Assembly (NCBI GenBank): GCA_964517555.1
Contig: CAZFEF010000010.1
Span: 1 to 23,647, forward strand
Direction: 5' to 3'
Length of the DNA: 23,647 bases
Source of the DNA: DAONDZ01 sp964517555
GTDB lineage: Bacteria; Patescibacteriota; Patescibacteriia; Patescibacteriales; UBA12465
The position numbers were made by a program, and so were the translations under genes. Every line of letters starts with the position of its first letter. The first letter of the stretch is position 1. The notes under the pieces were generated by a model. It saw only the letters and a program-made list of their open reading frames with translations. It ran no database searches and was not told the origin of the DNA. Shown in pieces: positions 16,298-22,285 of this stretch.

Positions 16298-16315
16298 TAG
16301 GGTGGATAAATGGTC

Positions 16316-16344
16316 TGGACAAAATAATTAGCTTCGTTTATGAT
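16316..16344 (+). promoter_or_regulatory. Promoter for the Asn-Gly-rich protein gene
   Basis: -35 TGGACA (16316-16321), a 17-base spacer and -10 TATGAT (16339-16344) are each 5 of 6 to consensus. The predicted start near 16351 gives a leader of about 29 bases. It is divergent from the promoter at 16269-16297. Confidence 0.65.
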
Positions 16345-16379
16345 ATAAAACTAAAGTCGTACATCAAAAAAACTTTATA

Positions 16380-16817
16380 ATGGCAAAAACCAATGGTAAG
16401 AATCACCGTTCTTCCAAAAAACCGGAAGGTCGGGACGGTATTAAGAGTAACGGTAATGGCCACACTAACGGCAACGGGAATGGAAACGGCAACGGCCGCG
16501 ATATGCTTCTTGAGGATACTATGCCCACCGACCATCATATTGTTCCTAGCAGTTGCATGCGCGAGAAACTTTATGAGAGCTATATCGGTAAGACTAATAT
16601 CACTGAAGTTCCCAAGGGTAAGCACAATATTTTCCATCGGATTTTTTTCAATTTAACTCCACCCGAAATCATTGCTTTCCTGGTAAAATATTTCTGGGGC
16701 GGACAAAGGCATTGGGTCCAGATGTATCTGGAGAATCCGGAGTATTTTGATGAAGCTATGGAGAAGCGAAAAACTGCTCAAAAGAATAAAAACGGTAATA
16801 ATGGCACTCAGAAATGA
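16380..16817 (+). CDS. Small protein with Asn-Gly repeat linker, unknown function
   Basis: This 145-residue protein has no recognised family. The N-terminus is basic and Lys/Asn/Gly-rich with a run of alternating Asn-Gly (about 24-39), which is likely a disordered linker. The C-terminal part (about 60-130) is folded-looking and aromatic, with the stretches IFHRIFFNLTPPEIIAFL and YFWGGQRHWVQMYLENPEYF, and ends in a Lys/Asn-rich tail. There is no signal peptide, and the one semi-hydrophobic stretch (94-106) is too short to be a clear membrane helix. The gene stands alone with a good promoter and a terminator that overlaps its stop, so it is a separate expressed unit. Minus- and plus-strand alternatives here are reading-frame shadows of the repeat. 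Confidence 0.75.
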   Translation: MAKTNGKNHRSSKKPEGRDGIKSNGNGHTNGNGNGNGNGRDMLLEDTMPTDHHIVPSSCMREKLYESYIGKTNITEVPKGKHNIFHRIFFNLTPPEIIAFLVKYFWGGQRHWVQMYLENPEYFDEAMEKRKTAQKNKNGNNGTQK

Positions 16818-16828
16818 GTGCTTTTAAA
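16804..16828 (+). terminator. Terminator overlapping the end of the Asn-Gly-rich gene
   Basis: The perfect 7-bp stem GCACTCA/TGAGTGC (16804-16810 with 16815-16821) has a GAAA tetraloop and is followed directly by TTTT and further T-rich sequence. The TGA stop (16815-16817) lies inside the stem. Confidence 0.85.
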
Positions 16829-16840
16829 TTTTTTGACCTA

Positions 16841-16849
16841 TGGTATACT
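16841..16849 (+). promoter_or_regulatory. Extended -10 promoter for the FISUMP pseudopilin
   Basis: TGGTATACT is an extended -10 element 19 bases before the ATG at 16869. No convincing -35 is present. The upstream terminator at 16804-16828 means the gene needs its own promoter. Confidence 0.5.
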
Positions 16850-16868
16850 TTAAATAGCCAAAATTACT

Positions 16869-17963
16869 ATGATTATTAGACGAAAATTAATTCCCAAAGC
16901 CTTCACTTTAGTCGAATTATTAGTGGTGATAGCTATAGTCGGTTTAATAGCCGCTATTTCAATTATTGCTCTAAATAGTGCTAGAGCTAAGTCTAGAGAT
17001 GCCAAAAGAGCGGCTGATATTAAACAGATTTCGACTGCTTTGGCTTTATTTTTTAATGATGCCGGCCGCTACCCGGATGATTTAGAATGGGCTTCTGGTT
17101 CTTTGGAATATAATGGCCAAACTTATTTAGCGGTTATTCCTAGCGCCCCCTCCCCAGCTGATGGTTCTTGCGACGGAGCCACTAATCAATTCTCTTATAC
17201 TCAAGATGATAACGGCGCTTCCTATACTATCACTTTTTGCACCGGTGGAGTCGTTGGGGCTTTGGCTGGCGGCGAACTGTGCGCCACTCCCAGTGGAATG
17301 AATTCTTGCAACGTTGGCGGTGGGGGAGGAGTGGCTGCTTGTTCTGGCAGTACTAGTTGTGGTGACACTTGTTCTTATGGCGGCGAGGATTATCCGACCG
17401 TTAGTATCAACGGACAATGTTGGTTCGCTAAAAATTTAAATATTGGGACAATGGTTCCGGGGGTCAACAACCAGACTAATGATGGGATAATGGAGAAGTA
17501 TTGTTATAATGATAATTCAGCCGACTGTACTACCTACGGCGGATTATATCAATGGGATGAAGTGATGCAGTATTCAGTTTCTGAGGGCGCTCAAGGCGTA
17601 TGTCCTTCCGGTTGGCATGTTCCCACTGATGCCGAACAACATGCCCTTGATGACTATCTCAAGGATCCTGGTCAAGATTGTAACCCCAATCGAAATCACC
17701 TCAGTTATCCTTGGGGCTGGGAATGCGACACGGCCGGTACTAAATTAAAATTAGGAGGCTCTTCTGGGTTCGAGGGTTTGTTTGCTGGTTATCGTGATGC
17801 TGGCAATGGAAGTTTTGCCTTACAAGAAAATAGCGGTCTTTTTTGGTCCTCACTATCTAATGGTGCTAGCGCCTGGAGACGACATTTAGATTCTAGTAGT
17901 TTAGTAGCTCGAGCGTATAATGATCAGAATTTTGGATTTTCGGTTCGTTGTATCCAGGATTGA
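16869..17963 (+). CDS. Type IV pilin-like pseudopilin with a C-terminal FISUMP domain
   Basis: A 364-residue exported protein. The N-terminus is a class III prepilin signal: a short basic leader, then KA|FTLVELLVVIAIVGL, with predicted prepilin peptidase cleavage after A11, Phe at +1 and Glu at +5 (E16). A pilin N-terminal helix follows (RAKSRDAKRAADIKQISTALALFFNDAGRYP). A Gly/Cys-rich linker (about 135-165) leads to a FISUMP domain (Fibrobacter succinogenes major paralogous domain, about 165-364). This is recognised from GQCWFAKNLN, YGGLYQWDEVMQY, CPSGWHVPTDAE, FEGLFAGYRD, FWSS and a terminal FSVRCIQD. The domain is Cys-rich, which suggests disulfides outside the cell. It is likely a minor pilin or surface adhesin displayed by the type IV pilus machine; the double GspE ATPase at 5496 is a candidate motor. 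The ligand is unknown. Confidence 0.9.
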   Translation: MIIRRKLIPKAFTLVELLVVIAIVGLIAAISIIALNSARAKSRDAKRAADIKQISTALALFFNDAGRYPDDLEWASGSLEYNGQTYLAVIPSAPSPADGSCDGATNQFSYTQDDNGASYTITFCTGGVVGALAGGELCATPSGMNSCNVGGGGGVAACSGSTSCGDTCSYGGEDYPTVSINGQCWFAKNLNIGTMVPGVNNQTNDGIMEKYCYNDNSADCTTYGGLYQWDEVMQYSVSEGAQGVCPSGWHVPTDAEQHALDDYLKDPGQDCNPNRNHLSYPWGWECDTAGTKLKLGGSSGFEGLFAGYRDAGNGSFALQENSGLFWSSLSNGASAWRRHLDSSSLVARAYNDQNFGFSVRCIQD

Positions 17964-17996
17964 TCTTGGGTTTATTAATTTTTGGGGATAACAAAA

Positions 17997-18020
17997 AATA
18001 GGCCTTAGCCTATTCTTTGT
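17997..18020. terminator. Bidirectional terminator between the pseudopilin and tRNA-Glu
   Basis: A 7-bp stem (17997-18003 with 18008-18014) has a four-base loop and a T-rich run on each strand. It ends the plus-strand pseudopilin mRNA and the minus-strand tRNA-Glu transcript. Confidence 0.7.
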
Positions 18021-18025
18021 TTTTG

Positions 18026-18097
18026 TAGTCCCTAGGGGAATCGAACCCCTGTTATCAGGATGAAAACCTGGCGTCCTAACCACTAGACGAAGGGACC
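18026..18097 (-). tRNA. tRNA-Glu (anticodon TTC)
   Basis: A 72-base cloverleaf. The acceptor stem GGTCCCT pairs with AGGGACT (first pair G-U), the anticodon loop is TTTTCAT with anticodon TTC, and the T arm is AGGGG/CCCCT around TTCGATT. The discriminator is A. The gene does not encode CCA (CAA follows), so a CCA-adding enzyme is needed. Confidence 0.95.
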
Positions 18098-18109
18098 AAA
18101 ACAGTAGTT

Positions 18110-18138
18110 ATTCTAACTATTATTAATTATACTGTCAA
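18110..18138 (-). promoter_or_regulatory. Strong promoter for tRNA-Glu
   Basis: On the minus strand, -35 TTGACA (18138-18133) and -10 TAGAAT (18115-18110) are 17 bases apart. The predicted start is about 5 bases before the mature tRNA 5' end. Confidence 0.75.
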
Positions 18139-18151
18139 GAAAATACAGGGT

Positions 18152-18179
18152 TTGCCTAATTTGGGGAAAATGATAAGAT
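18152..18179 (+). promoter_or_regulatory. Possible promoter for tsaD
   Basis: TTGCCT (18152-18157) and TAAGAT (18174-18179) are 16 bases apart, just before the tsaD ATG. Both hexamers are only partial matches. Confidence 0.35.
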
Positions 18180-18188
18180 AATAGCAAT

Positions 18189-19217
18189 ATGACTTATATA
18201 TTAGGAATAGAAACTAGTTGCGATGAAACTGCCGCCGCCGTTTTGGCTTTTGGTGCTTCTGGCCGGGCTCGGGTTTTATCCAACATTGTTTCCTCACAAA
18301 TAAAAATTCATCAACGCTATCAAGGGGTAGTACCAGAGATTGCCGCCAGGGAGCATGTGCTAAATATTATTCCCGTGGTTAATGAAGCGTTAAAAACTGC
18401 CGGAATCAATCAAAAAAAGATTGCCGCCATAGCAGTCACGGTTGGTCCTGGATTAATTACTTCTCTAATCTCTGGAGCTGAAACTGTCAGGAGCTTGGCT
18501 TACGCTTGGGACAAGGCTATAGTTCCAGTTAATCATATCGCCGGCCATTTAGCCGCGGTTTTTATCAGCCAACCCAAGGCTAAATTTCCAGCCGTCGCCT
18601 TGACGGTTTCCGGTGGACACACCAATCTAGTTTATTTATCTGATTATAATAAATATAAATTGATCGGCGAGACCTTAGACGATGCGGCCGGTGAGGCTTT
18701 TGATAAGGCGGCTAAAATGTTGGGTATTGGTTATCCTGGTGGACCGGCTGTTTCTCGTTTGGCCAAGAGTTGTTCTGATCAAGAGCTTAAAGCAAAGGCA
18801 TTAAATTTGCCTCGACCGATGTTGTCTAAAGGTAATTTCGATTTTTCTTTTTCGGGTTTAAAAACTGCTTTGCTGTATCAACTGCAGAAGGACAAGCAAT
18901 TTAAAAAACATATACCGGTTTATTGTCGAGAATTGCAACAAGCGATTATCGATGTTTTAATATCCAAGACTATTAAAGCGGCTAAGGCCAAAAAAGCCAA
19001 GACTGTTATTCTTTGCGGTGGAGTTTCGGCTAACCCTGAACTTCGACGACAATTGGCTGATAGGCTGGCGACGGAAAAGACTAAATTTTTAGTGCCAGAT
19101 ATGGAATATACCACTGACAATGCGGCCATGATCGCTATGGCCGGTTATTATCTCTATAAACAGAAGAAGGTTATTTCCTGGCGAAAATTAAAGACTTCTA
19201 GCTCCCTGGAGTTATAG
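18189..19217 (+). CDS. tsaD: tRNA N6-adenosine threonylcarbamoyltransferase
   Basis: Catalytic subunit of the bacterial t6A37 pathway: with TsaB and TsaE it transfers threonylcarbamoyl from threonylcarbamoyl-AMP to A37 of ANN-decoding tRNAs. At 342 residues it has the usual length. The start GIETSCDETAAAVL, the metal-binding H116 and H120 in PVNHIAGHLAA, SGGHTNL (141-147), the GEAFDKAAKMLGIGYPGG segment and the C-terminal phosphate/metal motif TDNAAMIA are all present. The leader lacks a Shine-Dalgarno sequence. tRNA-Cys follows 54 bases downstream. tsaB and tsaE are not in this window. Confidence 0.97.
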   Translation: MTYILGIETSCDETAAAVLAFGASGRARVLSNIVSSQIKIHQRYQGVVPEIAAREHVLNIIPVVNEALKTAGINQKKIAAIAVTVGPGLITSLISGAETVRSLAYAWDKAIVPVNHIAGHLAAVFISQPKAKFPAVALTVSGGHTNLVYLSDYNKYKLIGETLDDAAGEAFDKAAKMLGIGYPGGPAVSRLAKSCSDQELKAKALNLPRPMLSKGNFDFSFSGLKTALLYQLQKDKQFKKHIPVYCRELQQAIIDVLISKTIKAAKAKKAKTVILCGGVSANPELRRQLADRLATEKTKFLVPDMEYTTDNAAMIAMAGYYLYKQKKVISWRKLKTSSSLEL

Positions 19218-19228
19218 CTGTAATCTTA

Positions 19229-19256
19229 TTGCTTTTTTCGGAGGTTATTGTATTAT
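19229..19256 (+). promoter_or_regulatory. Probable promoter for tRNA-Cys and the following RNA
   Basis: TTGCTT (19229-19234) and TATTAT (19251-19256) are 16 bases apart, with a start predicted near 19263, shortly before the tRNA at 19272. A further A/T run gives alternative -10 positions. Confidence 0.45.
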
Positions 19257-19271
19257 ATATATGCTTTTCAA

Positions 19272-19345
19272 GGTCCGATGGCGAAGTGGTCTAACGCTGC
19301 AGTTTGCAAAACTGCCATTCGTGGGTTCGACTCCCACTCGGACCT
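19272..19345 (+). tRNA. tRNA-Cys (anticodon GCA)
   Basis: A 74-base cloverleaf. The acceptor GGTCCGA/TCGGACC is perfect, the anticodon stem GCAGT/ACTGC encloses TTGCAAA with anticodon GCA, and the T arm is GTGGG/CCCAC. The discriminator is U73, the expected identity base for Cys. CCA is not encoded. Confidence 0.97.
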
Positions 19346-19515
19346 CATCCGTTCTCTAGCAACTTTTGTCAGTCGCTGATCTGATTCAAAAAGATCTCTT
19401 TACGAGGTTAGTTGTCGGGAGCGGAATCAGCGAAACGCTTAGAGGTTAAGCGATAATAATCCTTGACCCTTAGGCATCAAAAGCGAGAGAGGCAAAACCC
19501 TCTCTTGCTTTTGCT
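19346..19515 (+). ncRNA. Candidate structured RNA between tRNA-Cys and ychF (unassigned)
   Basis: About 170 bases with several interlocking pairings and no open reading frame. An outer stem joins 19350-19364 to 19410-19423 with a few wobbles and mismatches. Its loop holds CGCTGAT (19374-19380), which can pair with ATCAGCG (19426-19432) just past that stem, the geometry of a pseudoknot. A separate perfect hairpin, CGCTTA/TAAGCG, is at 19436-19452. The region closes with the strong hairpin at 19479-19512. It could be a small RNA co-transcribed with tRNA-Cys, or a leader element of ychF. I checked the SRP RNA, hammerhead and fluoride riboswitch signatures and found none. Confidence 0.4.
19479..19515 (+). 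terminator. Hairpin/terminator before ychF
   Basis: A 14-bp stem with one G-U pair (19479-19492 with 19499-19512) is closed by a CAAAAC loop. The A-run on the left and T-run on the right form the base of the stem. It is followed by A/T-rich sequence rather than a clean T tract, so termination may be partial and ychF may be expressed by read-through. Confidence 0.6.
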
Positions 19516-19529
19516 AATAATTAACTGAT

Positions 19530-20591
19530 ATGCCTTTATCTATCGGCATTGTTGGTTTGCCTAATGTTGGCAAATCTACTTTGTTTAATACCCTAACTAA
19601 AAAAGGAGTTGAAGCCGCTAACTATCCCTTCTGCACCATTGATCCCAATGTGGGCGTGGTTAAAGTTCCGGATGCCCGTCTAGATGCTTTGGCAGCCGTT
19701 TCTCGTCCGGCCAAGATTATCAACACCGTCATTGAGTTCATTGATATCGCTGGCTTAGTTAAGGGTGCGCATAAAGGAGAAGGGCTAGGTAATCAGTTCT
19801 TGTCTCATATTCGTGAATGCGATGCCATTTGTGAAGTAGTGCGTGATTTCCAAAATGATGACATTATTCACGTTGAAGGGAAAATTGATCCCAAAGCTGA
19901 TGAAAGCACCATCGCTTTGGAGCTCATTTTTGCCGATTTAGCGACCGTTGAAAAAAGATTGGAGAAAGTGAATAAGGAAATGAAGAGTGGTGATAAAGAG
20001 GCGATTAAGCACAAAGATTTTTTAGAAAGATTAAAGACTGGTTTAGAAAACGAAAAACCAGCCAGATCTTTGGAGCTTAGCGATAATGAATCTTTGTACC
20101 TTAAGGGATTGAATTTGTTAACCGCTAAACCGATATTGTATGTATTAAATGCTGATCAGACAGCTTCTTTGGATAAATTCGATTGGAATGGAGAAATTAT
20201 TCCTCTCAACGTTAAACTAGAAGAAGAGATTGCTTCCTTGCCTGAATCGGAACAAGCCGAGTATATTAGAGAGCTAGGGTTAAGCCAGAGCGGTTTGGAT
20301 AAATTGATTCAGGTGGCCTATAAAACTCTAGGGCTGGATACTTTTTTCACCACTGGCAGTGACGAGACACGGGCTTGGACAATTGTTTCTGGCACTAAAG
20401 CGCCACAAGCCGCAGCTGTTATTCATACTGATTTCGAAAAAGGTTTTGTTCGGGCTGAAGTAATTAACTGGCAAAAGTTTGTGGAGGCTGGCAGTGAATC
20501 TAAGGCTAGAGAGTTGGGCTGGATGCGCACCGAAGGCAAGGATTATATTGTCACCGATGGTGACGTTTGCAATTTTTTAATTAATAGATAA
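19530..20591 (+). CDS. ychF: Ribosome-binding ATPase YchF
   Basis: Conserved Obg-like P-loop ATPase of 353 residues that binds the 70S ribosome and prefers ATP to GTP. Visible motifs are GLPNVGKS (9-16), the switch region ANYPFCTIDPN, DIAGLVKGAHKGEGLG (70-85), a NADQ motif near 210 where GTPases have NKxD, a helical coiled-coil insert (about 130-190) and the C-terminal TGS domain (FTTGSDETRAWTIVSGTKAPQAA onward). No separate promoter is evident; the structured region at 19346-19515 lies directly upstream. Confidence 0.97.
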   Translation: MPLSIGIVGLPNVGKSTLFNTLTKKGVEAANYPFCTIDPNVGVVKVPDARLDALAAVSRPAKIINTVIEFIDIAGLVKGAHKGEGLGNQFLSHIRECDAICEVVRDFQNDDIIHVEGKIDPKADESTIALELIFADLATVEKRLEKVNKEMKSGDKEAIKHKDFLERLKTGLENEKPARSLELSDNESLYLKGLNLLTAKPILYVLNADQTASLDKFDWNGEIIPLNVKLEEEIASLPESEQAEYIRELGLSQSGLDKLIQVAYKTLGLDTFFTTGSDETRAWTIVSGTKAPQAAAVIHTDFEKGFVRAEVINWQKFVEAGSESKARELGWMRTEGKDYIVTDGDVCNFLINR

Positions 20592-20637
20592 TTTAGATAA
20601 TTAATTTCTAATTCGTTCACTTTAAAATTGTTTCCGC

Positions 20638-20889
20638 ATGAGAAAGACACAGGAGATTTTTGGTATTGTGGTCGAGGTGGTTGCTTCGGTTATGCAACGC
20701 GGGGATTTGCAAATCAGTCGCGAGACCGAGGTGGCCAGCCTGGGCATTAGCCCAGATCAATTTGTTAACGTTGTTTCGGGAATTGAAACTGTTATGGTCG
20801 TTAATTTCCCGGATGATTGCCAGACGGAAGACTGTTTTCCGACTATCGGCGATTTAGTTGATAAAGTCCATAACTGGCAGGAATGGTAG
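20638..20889 (+). CDS. Acyl-carrier-protein-like small protein with a degenerate DSL motif
   Basis: An 83-residue acidic helical protein whose layout matches an acyl carrier protein: helix I (1-20), LGISPDQF (35-42) at the place of the LGxDSL phosphopantetheine site, an acidic helix II (VSGIETVMVVNF) and a last helix preceded by PTIGDLVDKV. In ACP the attachment Ser lies in Asp-Ser-Leu. Here the only nearby Ser (S38) is shifted by one residue and followed by Pro-Asp, so 4'-phosphopantetheinylation is doubtful. It may be a true ACP with a shifted site or an ACP-fold protein used as a non-acylated adaptor. No fatty acid synthesis gene is in the window. A terminator follows. Confidence 0.65.
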   Translation: MRKTQEIFGIVVEVVASVMQRGDLQISRETEVASLGISPDQFVNVVSGIETVMVVNFPDDCQTEDCFPTIGDLVDKVHNWQEW

Positions 20890-20901
20890 CGTTAGCGCTA
20901 C

Positions 20902-20934
20902 AAAAAAGACGCCCCCTCAGGAGGCGCCTTTTTC
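20902..20934. terminator. Bidirectional terminator between the ACP-like gene and tRNA-Pro
   Basis: A GC-rich hairpin with a couple of mismatches is flanked by an A run on the left and a T run on the right, so it has a U tract on either strand. A second small hairpin (GTAGCG/CGCTAC, 20886-20901) overlaps the stop codon of the ACP-like gene. Confidence 0.75.
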
Positions 20935-20937
20935 ATG

Positions 20938-21011
20938 TGGTCGGGCTGCGCGGAATTGAACCGCGATTACACGAACCCGAATCGTGCGTAATACCGTTAT
21001 ACCACAGCCCG
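20938..21011 (-). tRNA. tRNA-Pro (anticodon CGG), CCA encoded
   Basis: The acceptor CGGGCTG/CAGCCCG starts with the C1-G72 pair characteristic of tRNA-Pro. The anticodon stem CACGA/TCGTG holds TTCGGGT with anticodon CGG, and the T arm is CGCGG/CCGCG. The discriminator A is followed by encoded CCA (complement of 20938-20940). It lies downstream of tRNA-Ala in the same transcript. Confidence 0.95.
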
Positions 21012-21030
21012 TAATAAATTGTTTCTCGTC

Positions 21031-21106
21031 TGGTGGACTTGAGGGGACTCGAACCCCTTGCCTCCACAATGCGAATGTGGCGCTCTACCAGATGAGCTAC
21101 AAGCCC
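21031..21106 (-). tRNA. tRNA-Ala (anticodon CGC), CCA encoded
   Basis: The acceptor GGGCTTG/CAAGTCC contains the G3-U70 wobble that identifies tRNA-Ala. The anticodon stem CCACA/TGTGG holds TTCGCAT with anticodon CGC, and the T arm is AGGGG/CCCCT. The discriminator A is followed by encoded CCA. It is the first gene of an Ala-Pro tRNA pair, 19 bases apart. Confidence 0.95.
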
Positions 21107-21117
21107 GTTACTTAGCT

Positions 21118-21145
21118 ATTTTAACAGAAAAAAAAGAATAAGCAA
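21118..21145 (-). promoter_or_regulatory. Promoter for the tRNA-Ala/tRNA-Pro pair
   Basis: On the minus strand, -35 TTGCTT (21145-21140) and -10 TAAAAT (21123-21118) are 16 bases apart. The predicted start is about 5 bases before tRNA-Ala. Confidence 0.6.
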
Positions 21146-21155
21146 GGGTATTTTA

Positions 21156-21181
21156 AAAGCCGCAATTTGCATTGCGGCTTT
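21156..21181 (-). terminator. Terminator after the exported beta-rich protein gene
   Basis: A perfect 11-bp stem (21156-21166 with 21171-21181) has a four-base loop. Read on the minus strand it is followed by T/A-rich sequence. It lies 8 bases past the stop at 21190 and upstream of the tRNA-Ala promoter. Confidence 0.75.
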
Positions 21182-21189
21182 CTTTGGGT

Positions 21190-22224
21190 TTAGTATTTTA
21201 TGATCAGATAGGCACTGAATGCCTGGTACAGCAGATCGTACCTAAGCTCAGTCGACGCCTGGAATTTTTTCAAGTCCCAATTCTTGAAGACTTCCAGACT
21301 TGGCGCTAACTTCCAGTCGCCATCCTTGTGTTGCGAGTTGAGACCAATAGCCACTTGCAGAACATTCTGGCCGATGATGTGTCCGGCCATCAGTTCATAG
21401 TTCTCGGTTTTGCCCACCCTTTTCCCATCCAGGCGGATGGAGTACGTCCCCTTAGTGGTTAAAGGGGAGAAGTGCTTGTAGAAGAAGGGCGGCACCACCA
21501 AGTATGATGTGGCTTCGACATAGAGGTCTTGGCAGAAAAACTTCTGGTTGATTTCTCCTAGGCCGGTTTGTGACCGGAACCAGAAATTGCCAGTCTTGAT
21601 GTCGTAGTTGGCGAAGGTCAGGTTGCCGAACCTTTTCAGGTTCTTGGTCCCGACAAATGCCCAGTACCTGTCTATTTCCTTGCCCACGGCCACGAAAGCG
21701 TGTTTGGGGTGGAAAGCTATCCAGGCATAGATGGCATCCTTGTCGCTTATACCTTCGCTAATCGGTTTCGATGTTACTATTCCGGCCTCGGTGGTAATGG
21801 GGCCATATGACAGGCGGCCCAGGACGAAGTCCCAAGGCCTGGCAGCTGGGCTGAATACGCGGCCCATTTCCAGGCTGGAGGAAAACCTCCGGCTCTTACC
21901 CCATTTGTGGCTGGCCCAGAGGTCAACCACGAACTGGTCGTTCCTGTTGCCATCACCCATCTTGACTAAAGCGCCCCCCATCGAGGTGATAGAATCACCA
22001 ACAATCTTGGGGACGACAATGCCAAATATGTCCTTACCGTTAGCCTTGTAGTCGTACCGGATCCGACCGAACTTGGTCGAGGCTTCCAGTTTCTGAACTG
22101 GTAATCCGTGATCAGTGGAATCGATTTTCACCGTGCTTTCGCTGGTGATCGACACCTGGGCGCTAAGGGGCGCCATAGTTGCCATGCTCAGGGCAAATAT
22201 CAGAACCTTAACAAATGATTTCAT
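21190..22224 (-). CDS. Exported beta-rich protein, unknown function
   Basis: This 344-residue protein has a clear Sec signal peptide (MKSFVKVLIF core, probable cleavage after A22 in PLSA|Q). The mature chain is full of short alternating polar/hydrophobic stretches with frequent aromatic residues (FGRIRYDYKANG, FWFRSQTGLG, YAWIAFHPKHAFVAVG) and ends in an aromatic beta-like strand, LYQAFSAYLIIKY. That pattern recalls outer-membrane barrels, which would be unexpected in a monoderm; a secreted beta-sandwich is the alternative. I recognise no family. Its base composition looks higher in GC than most genes here. It lies 61 bases after the membrane protein on the same strand and ends in a good terminator, so the two may share a transcript. 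Confidence 0.75.
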   Translation of the reverse strand: MKSFVKVLIFALSMATMAPLSAQVSITSESTVKIDSTDHGLPVQKLEASTKFGRIRYDYKANGKDIFGIVVPKIVGDSITSMGGALVKMGDGNRNDQFVVDLWASHKWGKSRRFSSSLEMGRVFSPAARPWDFVLGRLSYGPITTEAGIVTSKPISEGISDKDAIYAWIAFHPKHAFVAVGKEIDRYWAFVGTKNLKRFGNLTFANYDIKTGNFWFRSQTGLGEINQKFFCQDLYVEATSYLVVPPFFYKHFSPLTTKGTYSIRLDGKRVGKTENYELMAGHIIGQNVLQVAIGLNSQHKDGDWKLAPSLEVFKNWDLKKFQASTELRYDLLYQAFSAYLIIKY

Positions 22225-22285
22225 GTTAATTCGTTTTAAAGTTAATAATCAATTAATTGCTTGATCCTGACGGATCGTTTGACTA

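Noticed and set aside
16440..16500. Repeat tract read as a microsatellite or CRISPR-like array
   Set aside because: It is in frame, codes for alternating Asn-Gly with varied codons, and has no spacer structure.
16338..16637. Minus-strand 99-codon frame with Val/Thr-rich protein
   Set aside because: It is the antisense of the Asn-Gly repeat gene; the promoter and terminator support the plus-strand gene.
19350..19452. SRP RNA, hammerhead ribozyme or known riboswitch
   Set aside because: The conserved SRP tetraloop region, the hammerhead CUGANGA core and fluoride riboswitch signatures are not present; kept only as an unassigned structured RNA candidate.
22264..22277. Hairpin GATCC-TGAC-GGATC as a terminator between the two right-hand genes
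   Set aside because: The stem is only 5 bp and no T run follows on the minus strand, so termination is unlikely.
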